From NCBI GenBank assembly GCA_020637365.1, contig JACJWE010000001.1, positions 310,001-374,000 on the forward strand: a stretch of DNA of 64,000 nt. The letters are read 5' to 3'. Position numbers and translations under genes: made by a program. This stretch comes from Acidimicrobiia bacterium (lineage in GTDB: Bacteria; Actinomycetota; Acidimicrobiia; IMCC26256; JAGNEX01). Positions 17,627-26,091 of the stretch are shown piece after piece (position 1 is the first letter of the stretch; each line of letters starts with the position of its first letter). Below the pieces are notes generated by a model. That model ran no database searches and had not been told where the DNA came from. It saw only the letters and a program-made list of their open reading frames with translations.

Positions 17627-18346
17627 GTGAACAAGAAAGACGACAAGGTCGCGCAGAAGCGACGGCCAGGCGGCCAGCCCGTCACCTCGGTGCCGCCGGA
17701 CTCGGTGCCAGTAGGGCGGACCCCGTTCGAGACGCCTTCGCCGATAGCGGTTTCGAGGGCGGCAATGCTGGTGGGCATCTCGATCGTGGTGATCGGTCTG
17801 GTGTCGGCGGTCGTGGGCCCAGAACCAATGGCGTGGGAACGGACGATCACATCGCGGGTTGGCGAGCTGCCCGAGGCGATCCGATCCGCCTTTTCGGCAG
17901 TCATGATCTTTGGGACGTTGCCTGCGGCGTTGGCAGTGTCGGTCGCTGCGATCTGGTTCGGTACACGTGAGGAGGCTTTCTTCAGCGCGGCAGCTGCGCT
18001 GACCGGCTACTGGCTCATGCTTGTCGCAAAGGAAGCGATTGGACGTCCGCGACCGACCGCAGCGGACCTGTGTTGCGGGCTACCCGGAGCGGATTCACCG
18101 GGTTTTGCCTTTCCGTCTGGACATGCAACCCTCGTCGGCGTGATAGCGGTCGCCATCTGGGCAATTTGGGGTCGACGGGCCGGAATCGTTGCTCTGACGA
18201 TGGCGGTGTGTGTTGCGTTTGGGCGGGTTGTCTTGGGAGAGCATTGGACGATGGACGTCGTAACGGGCTTGGCGCTTGGAGCAACTGTTGGACTGGCTGT
18301 CTTTGGCATAGCTCGCCCGCTGGTGCTGCGGGCCCTGCTGCGGTGA
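17627..18346 (+). CDS. PAP2-family membrane phosphatase
   Basis: 239 residues, about five or six transmembrane helices. The three-part phosphatase signature is complete: KEAIGRPRP, PSGH (FAFPSGHATLVG) and RVVLGEHWTMD. It removes phosphate from a lipid phosphate such as undecaprenyl pyrophosphate or phosphatidic acid. GTG 17627 is taken as start because TATCGT lies 7 bases upstream, the same geometry as other leaderless candidates; the frame is open to 17570. The CobD-like gene follows 70 bases downstream with its own binding site. Confidence 0.88.
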   Translation: MNKKDDKVAQKRRPGGQPVTSVPPDSVPVGRTPFETPSPIAVSRAAMLVGISIVVIGLVSAVVGPEPMAWERTITSRVGELPEAIRSAFSAVMIFGTLPAALAVSVAAIWFGTREEAFFSAAAALTGYWLMLVAKEAIGRPRPTAADLCCGLPGADSPGFAFPSGHATLVGVIAVAIWAIWGRRAGIVALTMAVCVAFGRVVLGEHWTMDVVTGLALGATVGLAVFGIARPLVLRALLR

Positions 18347-18419
18347 GACACCCAAGAGGTTCCCCATCTCGACCGGAGTCCAGCCGGTACTCTTTGGGCA
18401 CACGATCGGAGGGAATCTG

Positions 18420-19331
18420 ATGGCAGGCTCATTAAGTCGATCTGAGGGCATCGCTCTCGGGCTCATACTCAACCGGGTATTCGGCTCGGTCCCGAGCCGT
18501 AGCGATATCGCTGCCACGTTCCGGGGCTGGGGCAACAAGGCGGCCGACAAGGTCGGAGCCGACCCGGCATGGACGGGAGCATTCGCCGCGGTGGCGGGGA
18601 CCGGTGCGGCGGTTGCCATGGGCCCGGCTTTGCGTTCTATGGCGGTGGCGACGGCCGCTGCGACGGCGGACCAGAGCACACAACGCGAAGGCCGTCTCGC
18701 AGGTCAACAACTGGCCATCGGCGACGTTCAAGCGGCGGCGCGCACGGTTGAAGAGCTGTCGGGCCGTTCGCTGGTCGAGGTCACCCCAGGTTCTGTCGCT
18801 CGGCTGGCGATCGAAACGATCGCATCGGACACCGTGACCAATCTTGTCGCCCCAGCGCTTTGGGCTGGGGTTGGTGGAGCCGCTGGCCTTGGTGGTTACA
18901 AACTCGCTCGACGAGCGGACTTTCTGGTCGGTCGCTCGTCAGGCGCTGAGGGCCCAGCGCTGATCAGCCAAATCGATGATGTCGCGTTGTGGCTTCCTGC
19001 CCGGCTTGCAGCATTGCTGGTCGCGGTCGCCAAGCCCACCAAGGCATCCGCTGTGCTCAGCGCGGTGCGTCAGGGTCCACCTGCCGGTCATCCGTCGCCG
19101 AACCTCGCGCTCGCCCAGGCAGCATTCGGCGCGGCACTCGGCGTGCAGCTCGGCGGCGATATGGACCAGACAGGTGTCGAGCCGGTGCTGAGCCTTGGTG
19201 CAGAACCCGGCTCCCAAGACGTCGACCACGCTCTACAACTCGCGGATCGTATGGAGCTGCTCCTCACAGGAGGCTTGTTGTCAGCATCTGCGCTGCGCCG
19301 AGTCAGAAACGCTCGCAGCGCCAAGGAGTGA
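18420..19331 (+). CDS. CobD/CbiB-like protein, divergent
   Basis: 303 residues. The middle and C-terminus recall adenosylcobinamide-phosphate synthase: ARLAIETIASDTVTNLVAP (ESVAENxVD region), ALWAGVGGAAGLGGYKLARR, QIDDVALWLPARLAALLVA and GHPSPNLALAQAAFGAALG. Motifs are degraded: the usual Glu-Asn and the N-terminal LGEPP are not clear. So it may be a divergent CobD, or a paralogue with another amide-forming role. No other cobalamin gene or riboswitch is present here. GGAGGG precedes the ATG. Confidence in the family is moderate, in the function lower. Confidence 0.6.
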   Translation: MAGSLSRSEGIALGLILNRVFGSVPSRSDIAATFRGWGNKAADKVGADPAWTGAFAAVAGTGAAVAMGPALRSMAVATAAATADQSTQREGRLAGQQLAIGDVQAAARTVEELSGRSLVEVTPGSVARLAIETIASDTVTNLVAPALWAGVGGAAGLGGYKLARRADFLVGRSSGAEGPALISQIDDVALWLPARLAALLVAVAKPTKASAVLSAVRQGPPAGHPSPNLALAQAAFGAALGVQLGGDMDQTGVEPVLSLGAEPGSQDVDHALQLADRMELLLTGGLLSASALRRVRNARSAKE

Positions 19332-19382
19332 GTTTTAGCGTGGGAGGTGCTCGACGCCCACAGCTGGGCGACGCCTCCCCAG

Positions 19383-20092
19383 CTAGCCCTGTGCTGCGGA
19401 GACCAGATCGTTGAGTTGGTCGACGGACTGCTCGCCACTGGTCCGCTCCACGACGTTTCCTTGACCGTCGGTTGCGACGAAGAACGGAAAGCCGCTGAGC
19501 CCGAACGCGCTCGCCGCTGTGCTCTCGGCGCTGTCGCGGATGACCAGCGCGGAACGGCTGCTTCATGCAGCCAGATGGAAGGCGGGTAGTTGGGCTGACC
19601 TTCCCGCACGCCTGTAGAGACGACGACAAACTGCACATCGCTCGGCAGGGGGTTGTCCTGCAACCATTCGGCCATGACCGGAACTTCACGTTGGCAGTGG
19701 GGGCACCAGTGCGCGACGAACGCGTAGACGCGACCGGTACCGTCGGACGGGTCGATCACTGCGTCGCCGCCATCGAAACGTGTTGCTTCAAGGGTTGGAG
19801 CTTCGGTGCCGACCGCAGGATCTGTGCCGTCTTCAAGTTTGGGGAGGGCGTCACCGACGACCGTGACCGGACCTGTTTCTCCCGCGACTTCGTCGCTGGG
19901 GGGTACCGCCCCTTCTTCGATCTGATCCGATGTCAACGAGAGGTCAGAGCTGTCGCCACCGCTGTTGTTCGACGCCACGATGGCGATGAGGATGACACCG
20001 GCGATGGCAAGTGCTCCGATCAAGAGGAGGAATGCCTTGCTGGACCCGCTTGATGGGTTGACTTCATACTGGTTGCGGTTGGCCACGGTCAT
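19383..20092 (-). CDS. membrane-anchored thioredoxin-like protein, one frameshift
   Basis: N-terminal transmembrane anchor (AFLLLIGALAIAGVILIAIVA), acidic linker, then a TlpA/DsbA-like domain: active site HWCPHCQRE (CPHC), VQFVVVSTGVREGQPNYPPSIWL, then in the next frame ALVIRDSAESTAASAFGLSGFP (cis-Pro loop) and FFVATDGQGNVVERTSGE. The slip is near 19550; adding one base gives 237 codons ending QLNDLVSAAQG with stop at 19383. The protein probably works outside the membrane in disulfide exchange. The raw frame would run antisense into the CobD-like gene, which is artefact. Confidence 0.85.
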
Positions 20093-20340
20093 ATCCCATA
20101 TTCAGTGCGGAGATTTCGGCTGTTGAACCCCAGTTTCGTCGCGTAGTCGAGCACAGAACGCTGCGAGCGCAGGCGACTGAACAGCGTCGATGAGGATGCA
20201 ATCGTTCCGCAAGTTGGCATTTTCGACGCCGACAGCGTACCGGCCATCACAACCAAAACGGCACGCGGCCTGCCCGAAATCGGCTCTACATCATCGGGCA
20301 CCTACCAGGATGCCGGTCGGCCACAAACCGGACGCACCGG

Positions 20341-21312
20341 TCAACCATGGACAATCGCCACCGGGCACACAGAACGTTGAATCGTTCGCGCCGCTGTGGA
20401 GCCGAGGATCCTGTCCCTGATACCCGATGCCCCGGTCGCCCCCAAGACGATGAGCGCTGAAGTATTCGATGCTTCCGCTAGTGCTTCCTCGGCGTGGGCC
20501 ACGACCGCCCTTGTCTCGATCGAGACTTGAGAGGCTCCGGGCGGACGTTGGTCGAGTGCATTGCGGGCGGCGTCCATAACCACGTGATCTGCGCGTTCGA
20601 GCATCTCGTCGGGCGTCAAAGTCCACGGTGAGATCAACATGCCGGTGGGTGAAGCGTCAGGTGCGGCGCATGCCACGGCGATGATGGCCGCACCGCTCTC
20701 GGCGAATGCATCGACGGCCCATCGCAATGCTTTTACCGATACGTCGGAACCATCGACTCCCACGATGACGTCTGAGGGAGCGGCGACCCCAAGGCGGTGG
20801 CGCGCCTGAGGCACGAGGACCGTCACACCGGTCGGGCGCGACATCACCGAATGCGCGACCGAACCAACCGCGTACGAAACCAACCGTGACCGCTGCCGGT
20901 TGCCGAGCGCGAGCACACCGCCGGGCGCGCTTTCGATGAGGACATCCGCGACGGGACCTTCGCAAAGGGTCGCCGACGCCGTCACCGGGATGGTCGGGGC
21001 GAGGGATTCGATCCAGATGTCGAGTGCTCGCTGGCCGTCATCGAGCGCCTGAGCTCGTTCTTCGGCACTCGGCTCACGATGCGGCACCCAGGATGGGCCT
21101 CTCCGATCGTTGTCGGACTTCCAGGCCGAGATCACTCGCACCGAACCGTCGTGACGGGTTGCAGCGCCGATCGACCACAACACAGCTTCTTTGGATGCGT
21201 CGGAGCCGTCGTAACCGACCGTGATGTGACCGAGCGGATGCGCTGAGCCCTCAGCGTCTGGAGACGACGGCTGTTGGCGCTCATTCGGTACTTGTTCAAC
21301 CCCGTCAGACAT
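20341..21312 (-). CDS. tandem-domain universal stress protein
   Basis: 323 residues with two UspA domains. Domain 1 starts ITVGYDGSDASKEAVLW; domain 2 starts VIVGVDGSDVSVKALRWAVD and ends with a complete G-2x-G-9x-G-S ATP motif (GATGASGIRDRILGST). Domain 1 carries a variant of that motif (GNRQRSRLVSYAVGS). The arrangement is that of mycobacterial dormancy-linked tandem Usp proteins. ATG 21312 (SDGVEQVPN) is the likely start; the frame is open to 21402 but the added residues are unlike the family. The preceding 250 bases on the 3' side (20093-20340) hold nothing I can identify. Confidence 0.85.
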   Translation of the reverse strand: MSDGVEQVPNERQQPSSPDAEGSAHPLGHITVGYDGSDASKEAVLWSIGAATRHDGSVRVISAWKSDNDRRGPSWVPHREPSAEERAQALDDGQRALDIWIESLAPTIPVTASATLCEGPVADVLIESAPGGVLALGNRQRSRLVSYAVGSVAHSVMSRPTGVTVLVPQARHRLGVAAPSDVIVGVDGSDVSVKALRWAVDAFAESGAAIIAVACAAPDASPTGMLISPWTLTPDEMLERADHVVMDAARNALDQRPPGASQVSIETRAVVAHAEEALAEASNTSALIVLGATGASGIRDRILGSTAARTIQRSVCPVAIVHG

Positions 21313-21408
21313 TGGATCAGTTTCGCACAGACAGACGTCCCGAAATGCGGTTACTCCTCCCGAGCGGAACGTCATCATGAAACTCACCAGTCGCACCCCC
21401 ACAAGCGA

Positions 21409-22446
21409 TCATTCGGCGCCCGCAGGGGCTGGGTCGAATGCCACCCTCAACCCGTTGTTACCGCTTCCGCTGTCAGGCGCGTTCGAAGATCGCGCGTCGA
21501 CCCGATAGCGGTTGCAGTAGCTGGCATGACAGAGATACGAACCGCCGCGCATGACCCTGGTCAGACCGCTGGCGGGTCCGGTTGGGTTGGGCGCGGGCCG
21601 ATCGCCGAACTGAGCGAGTGACCGCGCGTAGGAGTCAACTGCGAAGAAGTCCGAGCACCATTCCCAGACGTTGCCGGTCATTTCGAATAAGCCGTAACCG
21701 TTGGGTGGGAACGACCGTACCGGCGCGGTTCCGACGTAACCGTCCTCCCCGGTGTTGTGGGACGGGAAATCGCCCTGAAACACGTTCATGAGATGTGTGC
21801 CATCGGGTTCGCGCTCATTCCCCCACGGGAAGGTCAGACCGGCAGCGCCGCCCCGGGCGGCGTACTCCCATTCAGCTTCGGTCGGCAGTCGGCCACCGAC
21901 CCAGTGGCAAAATGCCAGCGCGTCATCGAAGGAGATGTGCACCGCTGGATGGTCGGAGCGCTCAGCGATATCTGACTGAGGACCCTCGGGGTGCCGCCAG
22001 TCTGCACCGAGGACCTCTCGCCACCACGGCGCGTGTGCGACGCCGCGCGTCGGCGGGAAGTCGTCGGGTAGCAACCCGCCAAAGACGAATGAGCACCCGA
22101 AACGCTGCGCATCGGTGACATAGCCCGTTGCAGAGGTGAACTGTTCGAATTGCTCATTGGTTACCGCGGTGACACCCAAACCGAAGTCGGCGATCGCTAC
22201 GGAGTGGACCGGACCTTCTCCGTCGTCTGGGTACCCGGTTCCTTTGGCATTGCCCATGTCGAAGACGCCGCCGTCGATTGCCGCGGTTTGAATGATCGAC
22301 GATGCGGGGGCCGCGGTGTTTGTGAGACCGGAGTTTTGCTGATGAGCGGCATCGCCGTCTGCGGCACTTCGACCGGCTCCACCGAGAGCGAGGTCACCCG
22401 ATGAAGGGCTGCAACAGGCCGGGTGGGGTTCGGGTGCGGTATTCAC
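21409..22446 (-). CDS. formylglycine-generating enzyme (sulfatase-modifying factor)
   Basis: 345 residues. It oxidises a Cys in CxPxR of sulfatases to formylglycine using copper and O2. Family blocks: GGVFDMGN, VTNEQFEQFTSATGY, HPAVHISFDDALAFCHWVGGRLPTEAEWEYAARGG, NGYGLFEMTGNVWEWCSDFF and RVMRGGSYLCHASYCNRYRV. The two active Cys, five apart, are Cys306 and Cys311. GTG 22446 follows GAGGAG. It is divergent from a sulfatase that carries the target motif, so the pair is almost certainly enzyme and maturase. Confidence 0.93.
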   Translation of the reverse strand: MNTAPEPHPACCSPSSGDLALGGAGRSAADGDAAHQQNSGLTNTAAPASSIIQTAAIDGGVFDMGNAKGTGYPDDGEGPVHSVAIADFGLGVTAVTNEQFEQFTSATGYVTDAQRFGCSFVFGGLLPDDFPPTRGVAHAPWWREVLGADWRHPEGPQSDIAERSDHPAVHISFDDALAFCHWVGGRLPTEAEWEYAARGGAAGLTFPWGNEREPDGTHLMNVFQGDFPSHNTGEDGYVGTAPVRSFPPNGYGLFEMTGNVWEWCSDFFAVDSYARSLAQFGDRPAPNPTGPASGLTRVMRGGSYLCHASYCNRYRVDARSSNAPDSGSGNNGLRVAFDPAPAGAE

Positions 22447-22606
22447 ACAGACTCCTCAGAGCACCAGCGGACGAGGACTGACCTTAGGAAACCCCGTACC
22501 GTCTGCGCTTGTCTGATGGCTGATTTCCCCACATCGTCCATGCCAGATGTTGCCCGCGCTGTGCGACCGTAAACTTCCCAACACGATCAGCGAGGGGAAG
22601 CGCCAG

Positions 22607-24946
22607 GTGGAACGAGAACGGACCGAATCACGACAGGATGTCCGGGGTGCGGCCTACCGAGGCTTTCAAGGACGCGTCGGCAGGACGTTCGCCGGTTCGC
22701 AGGGTTGGTGGCCGCCTGAACCGACGCCGCCCGCCGACGCGCCGAACGTGATCGTCGTCCTGTGCGACGACCTGGGCTATTCCGATCTCGGTGCGTTCGG
22801 TGGTGAGATCGACACCCCTCACCTCGACCGGCTGGCCCGTGAAGGCCTGAGTTATACGAACTTTCACGTGACACCGATGTGCTCACCGACCCGCGCCGCG
22901 CTGTTGACCGGCTGCAATCCACACAGCGTCGGAATCGGTACGGTCGCGCACGCTGATCCGGGCTTTCCCGGATACGCGATGGAACTCGCCGATGACGCGG
23001 CGACGATGGCGGAAGTCTTTGCCGATAACGGCTATGCGACCTTGATGGTCGGCAAATGGCATCTGACCAAGGACTCCCATTGCAGCGCGGCGGGTCCGCA
23101 GCGGTCGTGGCCATGCCAACGTGGCTTTGATCGGTTTTACGGGATCCTCGACGGGTTTACCAACATGCACCAACCCCATCGGCTCGTCGCCGATAACCAT
23201 CTGGTCGACGTCGATGAGTACCCCGACGGCTACTACTTCACCGACGACATCACCGATCACGCGATCTCCATGATTCGGGAGCGGAAAGCATCGAATCCGA
23301 GACAGCCCTTTTTTCTGTACCTGTCGCACGGGGCCGTGCACGCGCCCCTCCAGGCGAAAAAGTCCGATATCGCCAAGTACGTCGATCGCTACCGGGATGG
23401 CTGGGACCACATTCGCCAACAACGCTTTGAGCGTCAACAGGCGTTGGGGATCGTCGCCCCCGAAACCGAGCTGCCAGCGCGTAATCACGAACCCGGCCAC
23501 GATGTTCCTGCCTGGGATGACCTCGAACCGGACCAACAAGAGCTGTACGCCCGCTACATGGCGATCTACGCGGCGATGGTCGACAACGTCGACCAGAACT
23601 TTGGTCGGCTCCGCTCCGAGCTTGAAGCGATGGACGTCTGGGAGAACACCGTCGTCATCGTGACCTCCGATAACGGCGCGAGTCGCGAGGGGCAACAACT
23701 TGGGACGTCGTCCTACTTTCGGGTGTTGAACCCGCTCCAGCCCGTCGACTGGCGCCACGATTTTGCGCGCCTTGACAAGCTCGGAGGCCCCGAGGCGCTT
23801 GCTCACTATCCAATGGGTTGGGCGATGGCATGCAACACGCCCTACCGCATGTACAAGGTCAACACGCACCAGGGCGGCCATTCGGTTCCCCTCTTGCTTC
23901 AGTGGCCGGGACGTTCTGACCAAGTCGCAGGAGAGCTGCGACGTCAATACGTCTATGTGAGCGATGTGCTGCCGACCCTCGTCGCCGAGATCGGACTGGT
24001 CTTGCCTGAACAGCGACAGGGGCGGCCCCTGAGGTCGTTCCAAGGGGTCAGCTTTGCCGGAACCATCGCAGACGCATCAGCGCCGTCGCACCACGTCGAG
24101 CAGTACAGCGAGATGATCGGCCATCGGGGGATGTATCGCGACGGTTGGGAGGCGGTGACGTTGCACCAGCCGCTGACGCCCTTCGGTGACCATGAATGGG
24201 AGCTCTATGACCTGAGAACCGATCCGACCGAAATCAACAACCGCGCGGGGGAGCGGCCCGACAAAGTCGCCGAACTCGCCAGCGCCTGGGAAGACGCAGC
24301 TTGGGACAACCAGGTGTATCCACTCGACGACGGATCAGGCTTTAAGTACATGTCGAAACCGCCGACCGAAGCGGTGTTCTCAGAACCGGTGTTTATCCGG
24401 CCATTGACACCGACGCTGGAGCGCTATCGCAGCCTCCAGCTCATCTTCTCGCGTTCCTTCGTCGTCGACGTTTCCTTTGCGAGCGGCGCGAGCGGTGTGC
24501 AGGATCAAGGCATGCTCGTCGCGCACGGTGACCAGGGTGGCGGGTACTGCTGCTATATCGAGAACGGACGGCTGTTCTACGCTCATAATGCTTACGGCGA
24601 TATGACTGTGGTCGATGCCGGTGAACTCGTCGACGGTCATCATCGGCTGGGTTTGGATTTCGACGCTCCCGGCGGTCTGGTGTGGAACTTGGTGATCACA
24701 CTCGACGGCCAGCAGGTCGCTACGGCATCGGAACTGACGATGCTGTACCCGATTGCCCCCTTCCAAGGTATCGACGTGGGGATCGACCGGAGATCACCCG
24801 TTTCGTGGCACGTGTTCGAACGGTACGGAGCGTTCGGGTATACCGGGGTGATCGAGGGGGTGTGGTACCGGCCGGGCGAGCCATCGCCGGATTCGCCCGC
24901 TGGTCTGTTAGACGTCCTCCAGCGGATGGGACGAGCGTTCGAGTAG
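22607..24946 (+). CDS. type I sulfatase (arylsulfatase family)
   Basis: 779 residues. Hydrolyses a sulfate ester. Metal-binding IVVLCDDLGYSDLGAFGG, then the signature CSPTRAALLTG with the Cys (residue 92) to be converted to formylglycine by the neighbouring enzyme. MVGKWHLTKD, LSHGAVHAPLQ and VTSDNGASREG supply the remaining active-site residues. No signal peptide is visible. The C-terminal 180 residues beyond the sulfatase fold form a beta-rich domain (GGYCCYIENGRLFYAHNAYG). GTG 22607 is chosen because GAGGGGAAG precedes it by 6 bases. The frame is open to 22547. Confidence 0.92.
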   Translation: MERERTESRQDVRGAAYRGFQGRVGRTFAGSQGWWPPEPTPPADAPNVIVVLCDDLGYSDLGAFGGEIDTPHLDRLAREGLSYTNFHVTPMCSPTRAALLTGCNPHSVGIGTVAHADPGFPGYAMELADDAATMAEVFADNGYATLMVGKWHLTKDSHCSAAGPQRSWPCQRGFDRFYGILDGFTNMHQPHRLVADNHLVDVDEYPDGYYFTDDITDHAISMIRERKASNPRQPFFLYLSHGAVHAPLQAKKSDIAKYVDRYRDGWDHIRQQRFERQQALGIVAPETELPARNHEPGHDVPAWDDLEPDQQELYARYMAIYAAMVDNVDQNFGRLRSELEAMDVWENTVVIVTSDNGASREGQQLGTSSYFRVLNPLQPVDWRHDFARLDKLGGPEALAHYPMGWAMACNTPYRMYKVNTHQGGHSVPLLLQWPGRSDQVAGELRRQYVYVSDVLPTLVAEIGLVLPEQRQGRPLRSFQGVSFAGTIADASAPSHHVEQYSEMIGHRGMYRDGWEAVTLHQPLTPFGDHEWELYDLRTDPTEINNRAGERPDKVAELASAWEDAAWDNQVYPLDDGSGFKYMSKPPTEAVFSEPVFIRPLTPTLERYRSLQLIFSRSFVVDVSFASGASGVQDQGMLVAHGDQGGGYCCYIENGRLFYAHNAYGDMTVVDAGELVDGHHRLGLDFDAPGGLVWNLVITLDGQQVATASELTMLYPIAPFQGIDVGIDRRSPVSWHVFERYGAFGYTGVIEGVWYRPGEPSPDSPAGLLDVLQRMGRAFE

Positions 24947-26086
24947 ACGCTGTCGAACCGGTCCGCGTCGTTTGCGTATCGGTATGGGCAGCGGCGGGAG
25001 CGCTCCGGCCGACACGCAATTTCGTGGTTCGGTCGCGCCGCGGGGGAGTCGTAGGACCCCGACTCGGAGGACGCCCATACCCTTCACCCGCCGTGGGGCC
25101 AGCCATTTGATGGTGACCGACTGGAAGTTGCTGAGGGTCTCCCCGATGTCTTCATCGACGAGTATCGAACCCGGAAGTGCGAGGTGTTCGAGGCGTGAAG
25201 CGCGGTTGACCGTGGTGCCAAAGACATCGCCATGGTGGTTGATGATTGGACCGCAGGCCAGGCCGATCCGCACATCGAGTCCGGTCGACGCTGGAATTTC
25301 GTGGACCATCCGCAGCGTCGCTGCGGCGGCTGCGCCTACATCTTCGAAAACGAACATGACCTCGTCGCCAATCGTTTTGACGAGGCGGCCGCCCCCCTGG
25401 TGGATCGTGTCCGAGGTCGCTTCGCTGAACTGGTCGACGAGTGAGGCGAGTTCTTGATCGCTCAGTGACTGTGCCCCGGCGGTGAAACCGACCATATCGG
25501 CAAATCCCACGATCGCGTGTGCGTCATGGGCGTCGTCCTCATCGCGTTCGGCATCTGCTTGACGTAGGGCGTTGCGAAGCTGACGACGATAGATGTGGGT
25601 CAAGATGTCTTCACCGATCCCGATCAGCAACGCTGCGGATTCAGGTGACAAGGGTGCTGCGTCGTCCATCGCTGTGTCGGTAGTCCCGCCGTCGCTCAGG
25701 GCATCGAAGGCTTTGCCGAACAGTTCGACGAGGGATGCGCTCAACGTCGACATGGCCTGGCTGAGCACTCGGGCTTCCTGCAAAATCAACTCTCGGCTGA
25801 GCAGTCCGGAGGCGAGCAACGCATACGCGATCTCTAGCGCGTACCTGTCTTGATCATCAAAGGTGCGCTCATCGGGACCCGAATCGACAAAGCCCAAGGC
25901 CCTCCAGAGATCCTCACCGAACGTCTGCGGAATGCCGGTGACTTCGGCGAGCTCGTGGGCGGTGTAGCGAGCCGTTCCCAGGCTCAGCGCCGAACGAACA
26001 TCGTCGGCAAGACCCTCGTTGTTGCCCTCACGCGCTCTGAGGGCACGGGCCAAACCTTCCAGTTCGTTGAGCGGCCTCGGCTCCAT
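24908..26086 (-). CDS. class III adenylate cyclase with Rv1264-like N-terminal domain
   Basis: 392 residues. The C-terminal catalytic domain has IVGFADMVGFT (first metal Asp), GRLVKTIGDEVMFVFED (second), and GTTVNRASRLEHLALPGSILV. The N-terminal 190 residues (YTAHELAEVTGIPQTFGEDLWRALGF and helices after it) resemble the autoinhibitory pH-sensing domain of mycobacterial Rv1264. ATG 26086 lies 5 bases after the TGA of the GGDEF-EAL gene, so the two are co-transcribed and probably coupled. cAMP is the expected product. The end overlaps the sulfatase 3' end by 39 bases on the opposite strand. Confidence 0.88.
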   Translation of the reverse strand: MEPRPLNELEGLARALRAREGNNEGLADDVRSALSLGTARYTAHELAEVTGIPQTFGEDLWRALGFVDSGPDERTFDDQDRYALEIAYALLASGLLSRELILQEARVLSQAMSTLSASLVELFGKAFDALSDGGTTDTAMDDAAPLSPESAALLIGIGEDILTHIYRRQLRNALRQADAERDEDDAHDAHAIVGFADMVGFTAGAQSLSDQELASLVDQFSEATSDTIHQGGGRLVKTIGDEVMFVFEDVGAAAAATLRMVHEIPASTGLDVRIGLACGPIINHHGDVFGTTVNRASRLEHLALPGSILVDEDIGETLSNFQSVTIKWLAPRRVKGMGVLRVGVLRLPRGATEPRNCVSAGALPPLPIPIRKRRGPVRQRLLERSSHPLEDV

Positions 26087-26091
26087 GTGAG

